DNA of 64,000 nt, from contig JAVEDI010000075.1 in assembly GCA_030841035.1 (NCBI GenBank), forward strand, positions 1 through 64,000. Direction: 5' to 3'. How positions within the stretch are numbered: the first letter of the stretch is position 1; every line of letters begins with the position of its first letter. Below are positions 6,942 through 15,795 of this stretch, one piece after another. A model generated the notes under the pieces. That model saw only the letters and a program-made list of their open reading frames with translations. It was not told where the DNA came from and searched no databases. A program made the translations under genes and the position numbers. The DNA is from Actinomycetota bacterium. GTDB lineage: Bacteria > Actinomycetota > Actinomycetes > JACCUZ01.

Positions 6942-8623
6942 CGGTCGCCGCGGGCGTCGACATCGGCAACAGCACCACGGAGGTGGTGATCGGCCGGGTC
7001 ACCGGTCGCGGCGTCGACATCCTGGCCGCCGGGCGGGCGCCGACCCGGCGGGAGAAGGGCAGTGACGCCAGCCTCGACGGGGCGACGGCGCTGCTGCGCC
7101 GCCTCGAGCGGGAGGTCGGCGGGACCGTTCAGGTAGCGGTCGCGGCACCGCTGCGCCCGGTGCACACCCGGACAGTGACGCTGCCCGAGCCGGAGGCGGA
7201 CACGGGACGGCTGCGCATCGTGCGCTCCGGCGTCCGTACTGCCGGGGGCACCGGCTTCGGTGTCGGGCGCCCGGTGGTGGTCGGTGAGATGCCGTCCGGC
7301 GCCGACCCGATCGTCGCGGTCGTGCCCGCCGCTGTGGGCTTCCGCGCGGCCCTCGAGCCGCTGCGCCGGCTGCGCGACGCGGGCCGGCTCGCCGCGGTGG
7401 TCCTCGAGAACGACGAGGCGGTGCTCGTCGCGAACCGGCTCGGCGACGGGCAGCTGCCCGGCGTCCCGGTCGTCGACGAGGTCCCGGCCGCCGAGGTGTG
7501 TGGCGCCCTGCTCGTCGCGGTCGAGGTCGCGTCGGCCGCCGGCGCCTTGCGGACCGTGGGCGACCCGCTGCGGCTGCTCGACGTCCTCGCCCTCGACGAC
7601 GCCGAGCGGCAACACGCGGCGCGACTCAGCGCCGGCCTGGCCGACAGCAGCAACGCCGTCGTGGCGCTGGACCTCGCTCGCGCCGGGCAGCCGCTCGGTC
7701 CGCTGGGCTGGATCGAGCTGGCCGCGGACGGCGGCCGGCGACGGGTGACGCTGGCCGCGGGTCACCAGGCCGTGTCCGCCGGGGCCGTGGGACTGGTCCG
7801 GTCCTACGCGCTGCCCCCCGACGAGGTGCCCCGCGAGGTCGACGACCTGCTGACCGTGGACCTCGCCGGGATCGCCGACTCGGTCCTTGCCCGGGTCGGG
7901 GCCGCGGCGTCGCGCGCCGTGGCGCTTGCCGCCCTGCACGCCGACGCGCCCTACGCGGACCCGGCGACGGCGCTGCGCGACCGGCTGGGCGTGCCGGTGC
8001 ACACCGCGTCGTCGGAGTGGGCCGCGGGCCGGCTCGGCGCGCTGACGACCCCCGGCGCGGAGCCGGGCGCCGTCGTGGTCGACCTGGGCGGCGGCACCGT
8101 GGACGTGGTGGGCGAGGAGTCCGCCGTCGTCGCGGCCGGCGCGGGCGAGCTGCTCACGGTCTCGGTCGGCGCGCTCGCCGGCGCGACCCGGGCAGCCGCC
8201 GAGTGGGTGAAGAGGGGACCGGCCTCGCGCGTCGAGTCGCCGCATCTTCTGCTCGGTGAGGACGGGGCACGCCAGTTCCTGGAGCGACCCGCCGCCCCCG
8301 AGACGTTGGGGGCGCTGGTGGTCCGCGGCCCGGCCGGTCTGCTGCCGTTCGGCCACCGGCTGTCCCCCGGCGAGTGGCGGGCGCTGCGCCTGCGGCTCAA
8401 GGCGGAGGTCCTGGGGGGCAACGTGGCACGGGCCTTGCGCACCCTCGGCGTACGGCCGCGCACGGTCGTCGTCGTCGGTGGCCCGGCCGCCGACGACGAG
8501 GTGCTCGTCTCGGTGGCCCGCGCCCTGCCCGACGGCGTGGTGGTCGGCCGCGGCGACGCCGGTGGGTCGCTGGGTCACCGCCACGTGGTGGCCTACGGCC
8601 TGCTGCTCACGCTCGCACGCTGA
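6938..8623 (+). CDS. ddrA: Diol dehydratase reactivase, large (ATPase) subunit
   Basis: The 561-aa protein is the DdrA/PduG-type chaperone that releases damaged cobalamin from inactivated diol dehydratase using ATP. It has the Hsp70/actin-like phosphate loops: GVDIGNSTTEV (about 6-16) and VVVDLGGGTVDVVGEE (about 378), plus a late VVVVGGPAADDEV. The GTG start (6938) overlaps the small-subunit stop. No gene for the small reactivase subunit (DdrB/PduH) is visible nearby; it may be elsewhere or dispensable. The 3' end runs 17 bases into the convergent amidotransferase gene and I see no terminator between the two operons. Confidence 0.9.
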   Translation: MTVAAGVDIGNSTTEVVIGRVTGRGVDILAAGRAPTRREKGSDASLDGATALLRRLEREVGGTVQVAVAAPLRPVHTRTVTLPEPEADTGRLRIVRSGVRTAGGTGFGVGRPVVVGEMPSGADPIVAVVPAAVGFRAALEPLRRLRDAGRLAAVVLENDEAVLVANRLGDGQLPGVPVVDEVPAAEVCGALLVAVEVASAAGALRTVGDPLRLLDVLALDDAERQHAARLSAGLADSSNAVVALDLARAGQPLGPLGWIELAADGGRRRVTLAAGHQAVSAGAVGLVRSYALPPDEVPREVDDLLTVDLAGIADSVLARVGAAASRAVALAALHADAPYADPATALRDRLGVPVHTASSEWAAGRLGALTTPGAEPGAVVVDLGGGTVDVVGEESAVVAAGAGELLTVSVGALAGATRAAAEWVKRGPASRVESPHLLLGEDGARQFLERPAAPETLGALVVRGPAGLLPFGHRLSPGEWRALRLRLKAEVLGGNVARALRTLGVRPRTVVVVGGPAADDEVLVSVARALPDGVVVGRGDAGGSLGHRHVVAYGLLLTLAR

Positions 8624-9314
8624 GTCCGACGTGGGTGAGGAAAACGTCGACCAGGGTGTACGCGCGTCGTCGGGACTCGTCCGAGCGGGCGTGGACCTCG
8701 GCGACCAGCGCCGCACCGTCCAGGCCGCACTCGAGGAGCAGACCGGGGAACCGAGCCACCCAGCCGGCCAGCACCTCGGGCCGGACCTCGGGGTGGAACT
8801 GCACCCCAAGCACACCGGGCAGAGCGAAGGCCTGCACTCCGAAGGAGTTTCGCGCGACGACCTCGGCCTGCGGCGGGGCCGCGATGACGTCGGTGTGGAA
8901 GGCCAGCCAGGGACCCTCGGGCACGAGCGCGGCATCCTCGCTGGACACCTCGATCCAACCGACCTCGGCGCGCGGCGCCCGGGCGACGGAGCCACCCAGT
9001 GTGTGGGCGAGCAGCTGAGCGCCGTAGCAGATGCCCAGCACCGGTATGCCCGCGCCGCCGAGCGACCGCACGAGAGCGCACTCCCGGGCGACGTGGTCGT
9101 CGTCGAGCGGATCGGCGACCGACCACGGGGAGCCGAGCAGGAGGGCCAGGGCGAGGTGGTCGGCGACGTCGAGGTCGGCCAGCTGCCGTGGCAGGTCCGG
9201 GGCGTCGCGCAGCACGACGTGCAGGTCGTAACCCGCCTGCTCGAGCCGCTCGCCGACGTGCCCCGGGTCGGCATCGCTGGAACTGGCCACCACCAGCGCC
9301 GTACGCCGGCTCAC
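8607..9314 (-). CDS. Class I glutamine amidotransferase-like hydrolase
   Basis: The 235-aa protein has the class I GATase triad: nucleophile Cys in GICYGAQLLAHTLGG, and His and Glu in GVQFHPEV. The fold is that of stand-alone GMP-synthase-like or gamma-glutamyl-hydrolase-like enzymes. It is the last gene of the microcompartment operon and overlaps the GntR gene (ATGA at 9311-9314). I do not know it as part of the core RMM set. A role removing gamma-glutamyl groups from an amine or amino alcohol, or glutamine hydrolysis for a missing partner, would fit but is only inference. Confidence 0.8.
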   Translation of the reverse strand: MSRRTALVVASSSDADPGHVGERLEQAGYDLHVVLRDAPDLPRQLADLDVADHLALALLLGSPWSVADPLDDDHVARECALVRSLGGAGIPVLGICYGAQLLAHTLGGSVARAPRAEVGWIEVSSEDAALVPEGPWLAFHTDVIAAPPQAEVVARNSFGVQAFALPGVLGVQFHPEVRPEVLAGWVARFPGLLLECGLDGAALVAEVHARSDESRRRAYTLVDVFLTHVGLSVRA

Positions 9315-10108
9315 CGCGCCGCCACCTCGGAGCGCAGCTTGAGGAGCCGGCCCCGGGCGCGCGAGCGATCGTCGGCGGACGGCGGGGTGTGCACCGTGAT
9401 CACCGTGCGGTCGGCGCGGAACAGGTCGTGGGAGAACTCGAAACGCCGACCGTGCTCGTCGCTCGTCGTGCGGGTGATGGACAGCAGCGGCGCACCGTGG
9501 TCGACGGAGAGGATCGACGCCTCGTCCTCGCTGGCGCTCACCACCTCGATGTGCTCGACGGCCTCGCCGGGGCGCGTCTGGTACTGCTGCGCGAGCAGCT
9601 CGTAGAGGGAGCCGCCGAGGGGCAGGTCGAGCAGCCCGGGGAACCGCTCGGCAGGCAGCCGCACGTGCTCGAGGGAGATCGGGATCCCGTCGGCGAGCCG
9701 GATGCGCACGACGTCGAACACGTAGGCGCCCGGCCCGAGCTCGAGCGCGGCCGCGGTCTGCTCGTCGGCTGCCACGAGCGCGGTGCTGACGATGCGTGAG
9801 CCGGCCGTCATGCCCTGCTGCCGCAGCAGCGCGGGCACGCCCACGACGTGCGAGAGGTCGCGTTCGACCTTCTGCTGACGCACGAACGTGCCACCGCCGC
9901 GTCCCGGCACCCGGCGGACCACGCCGGCCTGCTCGAGCGCGCCGAGCGCCTGGCGCACGGTCGACCGGCTGACCCCGAGCTCGAGGGCGAGGTCACGCTC
10001 GGCGCCGAGTCGTTCACCGGCCTGCAGCCGGCCCGCGGAGATCTGCTCCAGGAGGCGCCGGCGCGCCTCCTCGGCGGCGGGGCCGATCGTGAGCTGCTCG
10101 GCGGTCAC
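9311..10108 (-). CDS. GntR family transcriptional regulator, HutC/UTRA type
   Basis: The N-terminal winged helix (about residues 10-75) contains the GntR signature ERDLALELGVSRSTVRQALGALE followed by the wing RRVPGRGGGTFV. The C-terminal UTRA ligand domain (about 95-235) has VRIRLADGIPISLEHVRLP and the late LLSITRTTSD. Such regulators usually repress nearby catabolic genes until a pathway metabolite binds. The GTG at 10108 follows the SDR stop by two bases; an in-frame TTG at 10114 overlaps that stop. Being inside the operon, it probably autoregulates and controls the 17.1-17.5 kb divergent promoter region. The ligand is unknown; aminopropanol or aminoacetone are natural guesses. Confidence 0.88.
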   Translation of the reverse strand: MTAEQLTIGPAAEEARRRLLEQISAGRLQAGERLGAERDLALELGVSRSTVRQALGALEQAGVVRRVPGRGGGTFVRQQKVERDLSHVVGVPALLRQQGMTAGSRIVSTALVAADEQTAAALELGPGAYVFDVVRIRLADGIPISLEHVRLPAERFPGLLDLPLGGSLYELLAQQYQTRPGEAVEHIEVVSASEDEASILSVDHGAPLLSITRTTSDEHGRRFEFSHDLFRADRTVITVHTPPSADDRSRARGRLLKLRSEVAAR

Positions 10109-10110
10109 GG

Positions 10111-10896
10111 TCAACCCGCCGCCTGCAACGCCTCGAGCGACTCGGGCAGCACCTGCCCGCCGTCGACCACGATGGTCTGACCCGTGATGTAGCCCGCCTC
10201 GTCGCTCGCGAGGAACAGGCACGTGTGGCCGATGTCCTCCACGCTGCCGAGCCTACGCAGCGGGATCGACGCCTCCATGGTCGCGATGTAGTCGGCCCCG
10301 AGGTCGGCAAGGCCCTCGGTGGCGATGTTGCCCGGCAACACGGCGTTGACGGTGATGGACCGGGGCGCCAGCTCGATCGCGGCGGTGCGCAGGAAGCCCA
10401 GCTGCGCCGCCTTGCTCGCCCCGTAGTGGCTCCAGCCGGGGAAGCCGGTGACCGGCCCGGTGATCGAGGAGGTCACCACGATGCGGCCGTGGCCGCTCGC
10501 CGCGAGCGCGTCGGTGCAGGCCTGGACCGAGAAGAAGGTGCCCTTCACGTTGACGCCGAAGACCTCGTCGAGGTCGGCCTCGGTGATCTCGGCCAGGGCA
10601 CGGTCGGGGAAGATCCCGGCGTTGGCGCACAGGACGTCGATGCCGCCGTGCCGCTCGACGGCGACGGCGGCCATCCGACGACACTCCTCGGCGGAGGACA
10701 CGTCGACCGACACCGTGGTGATCCGGCCCTTGCCCTCCCCGTCGAGCTCCGCCGCAGCCGCGGCCAGGGCCTGCTCGTCACGTGCTGCGAGCAGTACGTC
10801 GGCGCCGGCGCGCGCGAAGACGCGGGCGATGCCCTTGCCGATCCCCTTGCTGGCCCCTGTGACGACCACCGAACGCCCATCGAACGACGTGAACAC
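10111..10896 (-). CDS. Short-chain dehydrogenase, probable 1-amino-2-propanol dehydrogenase
   Basis: Classical SDR of 261 aa. It has the Rossmann TGASKGIG (13-20), CANAG (90-94), catalytic Ser near 143, Tyr158 and Lys162 (YGASK), and the C-terminal [11 protein letters not shown]. The SDR at this place in RMM microcompartment loci interconverts aminoacetone and 1-amino-2-propanol with NAD(H). The same job here is inferred from context. A GTG start at 10896 is preceded by AGGAGGAG. It could recycle NAD+ for the aldehyde dehydrogenase, since no alcohol dehydrogenase gene is seen. I see no encapsulation-type extension. Confidence 0.85.
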   Translation of the reverse strand: MFTSFDGRSVVVTGASKGIGKGIARVFARAGADVLLAARDEQALAAAAAELDGEGKGRITTVSVDVSSAEECRRMAAVAVERHGGIDVLCANAGIFPDRALAEITEADLDEVFGVNVKGTFFSVQACTDALAASGHGRIVVTSSITGPVTGFPGWSHYGASKAAQLGFLRTAAIELAPRSITVNAVLPGNIATEGLADLGADYIATMEASIPLRRLGSVEDIGHTCLFLASDEAGYITGQTIVVDGGQVLPESLEALQAAG

Positions 10897-10912
10897 CTGG
10901 CTCCTCCTCGCG

Positions 10913-11917
10913 TCAGCCGAACTGTGACAGGTAGGCCTCTGCCAGGTGGCAGCTGCCCTCGGTGTACTCCGCGCCCATCGAGCGGGCGAGCCCGGTGCCG
11001 GAGTGCGAGCCGATCCAGCAGACGAGCAGCAGCCGGCGCATCATCACGAACGTCGGGATCTCACCGACGTCCTCCGCGTCCAGCCGACGTACGCCGCGGT
11101 AGCCGCGCACCCACGAGTCGGTGAGCTGCGGGATGCGGGGGTCGTGCTCGAAGAAGCTCACGGCTGAGCCGAAGTCGTAGAGCAACCAGCTCCAGCCGCA
11201 GTCGTCGAAGTCGATGACGCAGGTGCGGCCGTCGTCGACGAGCAGGTTGGCCAACCGCAGGTCGGCATGGACGAGCCCGTAGCGGTCGTGCCCGGAGCCG
11301 AAGCGGGCCAGCCGCGTGCGCAGCGTGGCGGCGAGCCGCCCGAGCACCTCGCGCTCGGCCGGGCCGACGGCGATGCCGTCCTGCCAGCGACCCCATCGCG
11401 ACACGTCGCCGAACGCGCCGTCGTAGTCCCAGGCGAACCGGCGGAAACCCCGGGGCGGCGTCCAGGTCCGCACGTGCTCGTGCATCTGCGCCGTGATGGC
11501 GCCGAGCATCTCGAACTGCCGTGGCAGGTCGTCATCGGGCGGCTCGGTGCCTGGCAGCCACTCGAACCGCGCGACGTAGCGGGGGTCGGGTGAGCCCTCC
11601 TCGTGCAGCGCCAGCAGCCGGTCACCGGCCGACGTGGGCAGCACGCGTGGCGTGCGGACGCCCGCCTCCCGGCGGAGGGCGTCGAGCCAGGCGAGCTCCG
11701 ACTCGATCTCGGTGCCGTCGTGGTAACCGTGCCGGTGCACGCGCAGCACGGTGCGCTCGCCCGTGCTGGGGTCGTCGACGGCGTACGTCGCGTTCTCGCT
11801 GACGTTGAGCAAGGTCAGCTCCGCATCCGCCCCGACGCCGTAGTGCTCCAGCGCACGGCGTACCACGGGAGCGAGCCGCTGCGCGACGTCGGCGGCCGAC
11901 AGGTCGTGGCCGCTCAC
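10913..11917 (-). CDS. APH/ChoK-family kinase, probable aminopropanol kinase
   Basis: The 334-aa protein has the aminoglycoside phosphotransferase fold: ATP-site LRVHRHG (58-64), Brenner loop [14 protein letters not shown] with D219 and N224, and the metal-binding [17 protein letters not shown] with D236. The APH-like enzyme in RMM loci is proposed to phosphorylate 1-amino-2-propanol to its O-phosphate, the substrate of the phospho-lyase. Antibiotic resistance is unlikely given the operon. The GTG start (11917) lies 22 bases after the BMC-T stop. A frame runs upstream into the BMC-T gene, but that part is the opposite-frame shadow. Confidence 0.85.
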   Translation of the reverse strand: MSGHDLSAADVAQRLAPVVRRALEHYGVGADAELTLLNVSENATYAVDDPSTGERTVLRVHRHGYHDGTEIESELAWLDALRREAGVRTPRVLPTSAGDRLLALHEEGSPDPRYVARFEWLPGTEPPDDDLPRQFEMLGAITAQMHEHVRTWTPPRGFRRFAWDYDGAFGDVSRWGRWQDGIAVGPAEREVLGRLAATLRTRLARFGSGHDRYGLVHADLRLANLLVDDGRTCVIDFDDCGWSWLLYDFGSAVSFFEHDPRIPQLTDSWVRGYRGVRRLDAEDVGEIPTFVMMRRLLLVCWIGSHSGTGLARSMGAEYTEGSCHLAEAYLSQFG

Positions 11918-11939
11918 GGCGGGCCGACCGGACGGCGTC

Positions 11940-12614
11940 TCATGCCTGCTCCCGCCCCTCGACCTCGGCGAGGACCCGGCCGATCTCGGCACGGGCCCGC
12001 AGGACGTCGGCGGTGCTGCCACCGAGGTAGACGCGACCGGCGGCGCCGATCATCGACACGTCGACGAGGGTGATGCCGGGAGCCACCTTCTCGGCGGCGT
12101 TGGCCGCGACCGCGGCGAAGAGCGCGGGTGTCATCTCGTACACCAGCAGGGTCTGGCCCGGTAGCAGCATGGACGCCTGCCGGGTTCGGTTGATGATCAC
12201 CGCGTGCTGGTCGGTGACGTCCTCGATGACGTCGCTGTACAGCACCCGAGGACGCAGCTGGTCGCTCGGCACGGCACCGAGGCCGGCGAGGATGGCCTCG
12301 CCGGCGCGGTGTACGTCGGCGAGCTTCCCGGCGTGCACCTCGAGCACGCCGAACTGCCGCTCTACGAACAGGATGCCCGGCTCGACGTCGGGCACGGCGC
12401 GCAGCGCGAGGTCGATGACCCGCTCGATGGCCAGGCCGGGGGCGACCTCCACGATCAGCGCGTGCTGGCCCTCGAACGGCGGGTACCCGCGCGCCCGTGT
12501 CGGCGTCGCGAGGTAGGCCGCGAACTGCCGCTGCAGGTCCTCGACCATCAGGTAGACCCGCAGCTCGGGCCGCGGCGGGCCCGGCGGGGGGTCGGAACCG
12601 GGCCCCAGGGTCAC
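11940..12614 (-). CDS. Microcompartment shell protein, tandem-domain BMC-T (second copy)
   Basis: The 224-aa protein holds two BMC folds in one chain and would form pseudohexameric trimers in the shell facets. Its N-terminus carries a Pro-rich segment of about 17 residues. The body matches the other BMC-T of this operon (13629-14231) almost motif by motif: EVAPGLAIE, GILFVERQFGVLEVH, QHAVIINRTRQASM, YEMTPALFAAVAAN and SMIGAAGRVYLGG. The start overlaps the BMC-H stop (ATGA) and the stop precedes the kinase gene. The two paralogues probably form distinct pores, perhaps one for bulky cofactors. Pore properties cannot be read here. Confidence 0.92.
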   Translation of the reverse strand: MTLGPGSDPPPGPPRPELRVYLMVEDLQRQFAAYLATPTRARGYPPFEGQHALIVEVAPGLAIERVIDLALRAVPDVEPGILFVERQFGVLEVHAGKLADVHRAGEAILAGLGAVPSDQLRPRVLYSDVIEDVTDQHAVIINRTRQASMLLPGQTLLVYEMTPALFAAVAANAAEKVAPGITLVDVSMIGAAGRVYLGGSTADVLRARAEIGRVLAEVEGREQA

Positions 12615-12901
12615 GCCTGCGACCCGCCGCCGGTGTCGAAGTGGCGCCCCAGCTCGGCGTGCGGTCGCGGGATCACGTGCACGGACACGAGGTCGCCCAC
12701 CTGGCCGGCGGTCTCGGCACCGGCCTCGGTCGCGGCCTTCACCGCGCCGACGTCGCCGAGGATCGTGACGGCTACCAGCCCGTCACCGACCTCCACCCTG
12801 CCCACGATGGTCACGTTGGCCGCCTTGACCATGGCATCGGCGGCTGCCAGCGCGGCCACGTAGCCCTTCGTCTCGATCATGCCGATCGCGTTGTTGGTCA
12901 T
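12611..12901 (-). CDS. Microcompartment shell hexamer protein, BMC-H
   Basis: Canonical single-domain BMC protein of 96 aa, the PduA/CcmK type that tiles the shell facets. It has AIGMIETKGYVAALAAADAM at the start, then VTIVGRVEVGDGLVAVTILGDVGAVK (26 residues, about 30-55) and DLVSVHVIPRPHAEL near the end. Its ATG follows GAGGAG closely and lies three bases after the BMC-P stop. It is the only hexamer gene in the locus, so it probably makes most of the facet surface. Confidence 0.96.
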   Translation of the reverse strand: MTNNAIGMIETKGYVAALAAADAMVKAANVTIVGRVEVGDGLVAVTILGDVGAVKAATEAGAETAGQVGDLVSVHVIPRPHAELGRHFDTGGGSQA

Positions 12902-12904
12902 GTC

Positions 12905-13147
12905 TCACTCCTCGTCGATTGAACCGATCACCAGTGCGTCGACCGGCGGGTGGGGACTCGGGAAGTACGCCGCGGCCACCGAGCCGGTCGCCACGAGCAC
13001 CCGCTCCCCCACTCCGCTGCCGAGCACGTCGAAGGCGACCAGCCTGCTGCTGGCCCCTTCCACCTCCACCTCCAGGAACGCCCCGCTCGGCAGGCCCGCG
13101 ACCCGCTTGGTGGACCACACGTTCCCGACCACTGTCGCCTGCAGCAT
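12905..13147 (-). CDS. Microcompartment vertex pentamer protein, BMC-P
   Basis: Short (80 aa) EutN/CcmL-family protein that caps the vertices of the polyhedral shell. Typical features are the N-terminal QATVVGNVWSTKRVAGLPSG, the middle LVAFDVLGSGVGERVLVATG and AAYF, and the C-terminal ALVIGSID. Its ATG overlaps the stop of the 161-aa gene (ATGA at 13147-13150). One vertex gene is enough for a closed shell. Confidence 0.95.
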   Translation of the reverse strand: MLQATVVGNVWSTKRVAGLPSGAFLEVEVEGASSRLVAFDVLGSGVGERVLVATGSVAAAYFPSPHPPVDALVIGSIDEE

Positions 13148-13628
13148 CAGTCCTCCTTCTCCGCGTGCTCCTTCTCGACTGCGATCCCGAGAGACCGGGC
13201 TCGGTCACGGGCCAGCGGCGTGAGCACCGCGCGCGGCCCGACCACCAGCCGGTGCCCCGCGTCGGCCGCCCGGCGCACCATGCGCTCGGTCACCGCACCG
13301 CGCTCGACCCGCAGGACGCCCGAGGCGACCGCAGCGGCGCCGGCGGTGGCGGCGAGCCGGAACCCGTGCCGCCCGGCACGCAGCGCGGCTCGACGCTGCG
13401 GGTCCTCGGCCAGCTCGGCCACCTCGCGGACGAACGCGGTGAGGTCCGCGTCGCTGCGCAGCACGACGTCGCGCACCGGCGCCGGCGTGCCGCGGTCGGC
13501 CGACCCGGGCACCCCCTCGGGCAACCCCCCGGCCGATCCCTCGGGCAGTCGGTCGCGCAGCACCTCGCGCAGCACGCTGCGCACCGCCGCGCGCAGCTCG
13601 GCCGTGCTCAGGCTCGGCTCACGCTCGC

Positions 13629-13632
<4 letters not shown>
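13147..13632 (-). CDS. 161-aa microcompartment-operon protein of unknown function with an N-terminal encapsulation-like helix
   Basis: No enzyme motif is visible. Residues about 9-29 (STAELRAAVRSVLREVLRDRL) form an ideal amphipathic helix of the kind that targets cargo to BMC shells. A Pro/Gly-rich linker (about 30-50) follows, then a helical domain with LTAFVREVAELAEDPQRRAAL. The C-terminus carries VLTPLARDRARSLGIAVEKE, a pattern also seen at the ends of other microcompartment-associated proteins. The GTG start (13632) overlaps the BMC-T stop and the stop overlaps the BMC-P start. It is encoded among shell genes, so an internal scaffold, adaptor or minor enzyme are the main options. Confidence 0.72.
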
Positions 13633-14231
<599 letters not shown>

Positions 14232-14235
14232 GTGC

Positions 14236-15795
14236 TCAGCCCTTCACGATCGAGGTCAGCTCTTCGATGATCAGCCGGCGGATCTCGTCGCGGAGCGCGG
14301 GCGCGCCCTCGTCGTCGTACGCCGCTGCCGGTACCGGGGCAGCGCCGGCGGCGGTCACGAGGTTGCTCGCCACCGGGTAGGGCGGCATCGGGCCCGCCAC
14401 CGAGTCCCACGGCTGCAGTCCCTCGAAGCTGGGGAAGACCTCGGACGGGTCCTCGCTGTAGGCGACCCGCGTCCAGTCGACGAGGTGGCGTGGCTGGAGG
14501 TTCTCGCCCAGCGAGCTGCGTCCGACGAAGCCGGTGCCGATCGTCATCGTGGGCGCCAGCCCGGTCCCGAACCCGGCGCTGCCGGTGCTGCCACCCTCGT
14601 TCACGACGACGCGCAGCACGCGGACCGCGGCGGCGTAGGCCATGACCGTTGCCGGGTCGCTGCTGTGGATGACCGCCGAGTGGCCGGCGCCGCCGATGCG
14701 CAGCACCGCGGTCGCCGCCCGGATGCCGCGCGCCGCGCTGGCCACCCGCACGACGCCGAGCACGGGGCACAGCTTCTCCCGGGCGAGCGGCTCCTCGTCG
14801 ACGACGAGGTCGAAGGGTGCCAGCAAGACGCGCGTCCGCGGCGGCACCCGCACCCCGGCGCGCTCGGCGATCGCAACCGCGGACCGACCGACCAGCGCGG
14901 TGTCGAAGCGAGCGAGCGGGAAGAGCACCTCCCGGACGCGGTCGCGTTCCTCGGGCGTGAGCAGGTGGGCGCCGCACCTCTGCAGCTCGCGCAGGAAGCG
15001 GTCGGCCACCGCGTCCTCGACCACGAGCACGCTCTCGTTGGTGCACAGCACGGAGTTGTCGAACGCCTTGCTAGTGACCAGCTTCTCGGCCGCCCGGCGC
15101 AGGTCGGCGGTGGCGTCCACCAGCACGGGCACGTTGCCCGGCCCGACACCGATGGCCGGGTTCCCGGAGCTGTAGGCGGCACGCACGACGGGGACGCCAC
15201 CCGTGGCCAGGATGACGTCGGTGCGCTCGTCGCTCATCAGGGCGTCGATCAGCGGGATCGACGGCTCGTCGACGACCTGCACGACGCCGCAAGGGGCACC
15301 GGCGGCTTCCGCGGCCGAGGCCAGCGCCCGCGCAGCGTCGGTGCACACCTGCCTGGCCAACGGGTGCGGAGACACGACGACCGCGTTGCGGGTCATCAGG
15401 GCGAACAACACCTTGACGTAGACCGTGGACACCGGGTTGGTCGAGGGGGTCAGGGCCAGCACGACGCCTGCCGGCCGGGCCACCTCGACGAGCTTGCGGG
15501 AGGTGTCGATCCGCGGGCTGACGAGGTCCTCGTCCCGGTAGGCCTCCACGATGCCCCGCGAGCACAGCCGGTTCTTGACGGCCTTGTGCTCCACGACGCC
15601 GAATCCGGTCTCCCGCACGGCCCACTCGGCGTACTCCTGGGCCTTGGCCTCCGCGACGTCGGCGACTGCCTCCACCACGCGCCACACGCTGTCGTGGTCG
15701 TAGCGGCCGAAGGAGCGCGCGGCCCACCGCGCCCGCTCCAGCATCTGACGCGCCCGGGGGACGCCTGCCGCCTCCTCGGGTCCGGGCCCGGTCAC
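14236..15795 (-). CDS. pduP: CoA-acylating propionaldehyde dehydrogenase with C-terminal encapsulation peptide
   Basis: The 519-aa protein is of the PduP/EutE acylating aldehyde dehydrogenase type: aldehyde plus CoA plus NAD+ gives acyl-CoA. It has LTPSTNPVSTVYVKVL (115-130), ILATGG (195-200), GPGNVPVLVD and catalytic Cys251 in SVLCTNESV. The last 20 residues (500-519, LRDEIRRLIIEELTSIVKG) are an amphipathic helix typical of encapsulation peptides, placed at the C-terminus as in RMM enzymes rather than at the N-terminus as in PduP. The GTG start (15795) overlaps the aminotransferase stop. It is the shared sink for propanal from both candidate routes in this locus. Confidence 0.92.
   Translation of the reverse strand: MTGPGPEEAAGVPRARQMLERARWAARSFGRYDHDSVWRVVEAVADVAEAKAQEYAEWAVRETGFGVVEHKAVKNRLCSRGIVEAYRDEDLVSPRIDTSRKLVEVARPAGVVLALTPSTNPVSTVYVKVLFALMTRNAVVVSPHPLARQVCTDAARALASAAEAAGAPCGVVQVVDEPSIPLIDALMSDERTDVILATGGVPVVRAAYSSGNPAIGVGPGNVPVLVDATADLRRAAEKLVTSKAFDNSVLCTNESVLVVEDAVADRFLRELQRCGAHLLTPEERDRVREVLFPLARFDTALVGRSAVAIAERAGVRVPPRTRVLLAPFDLVVDEEPLAREKLCPVLGVVRVASAARGIRAATAVLRIGGAGHSAVIHSSDPATVMAYAAAVRVLRVVVNEGGSTGSAGFGTGLAPTMTIGTGFVGRSSLGENLQPRHLVDWTRVAYSEDPSEVFPSFEGLQPWDSVAGPMPPYPVASNLVTAAGAAPVPAAAYDDEGAPALRDEIRRLIIEELTSIVKG

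Noticed and set aside
6596-9274. Very long minus-strand open frame (about 890 codons) opposite the diol dehydratase small subunit and reactivase
   Set aside because: It is a mirror of GC-rich codon bias. Its product is low-complexity Arg/Pro/Ser/His-rich with no family motif, while the plus strand encodes recognisable proteins with coupled starts and stops.
10913-11917. Aminoglycoside resistance gene
   Set aside because: The APH fold is shared with many metabolic kinases. The operon context and the match to RMM loci point to amino-alcohol phosphorylation.
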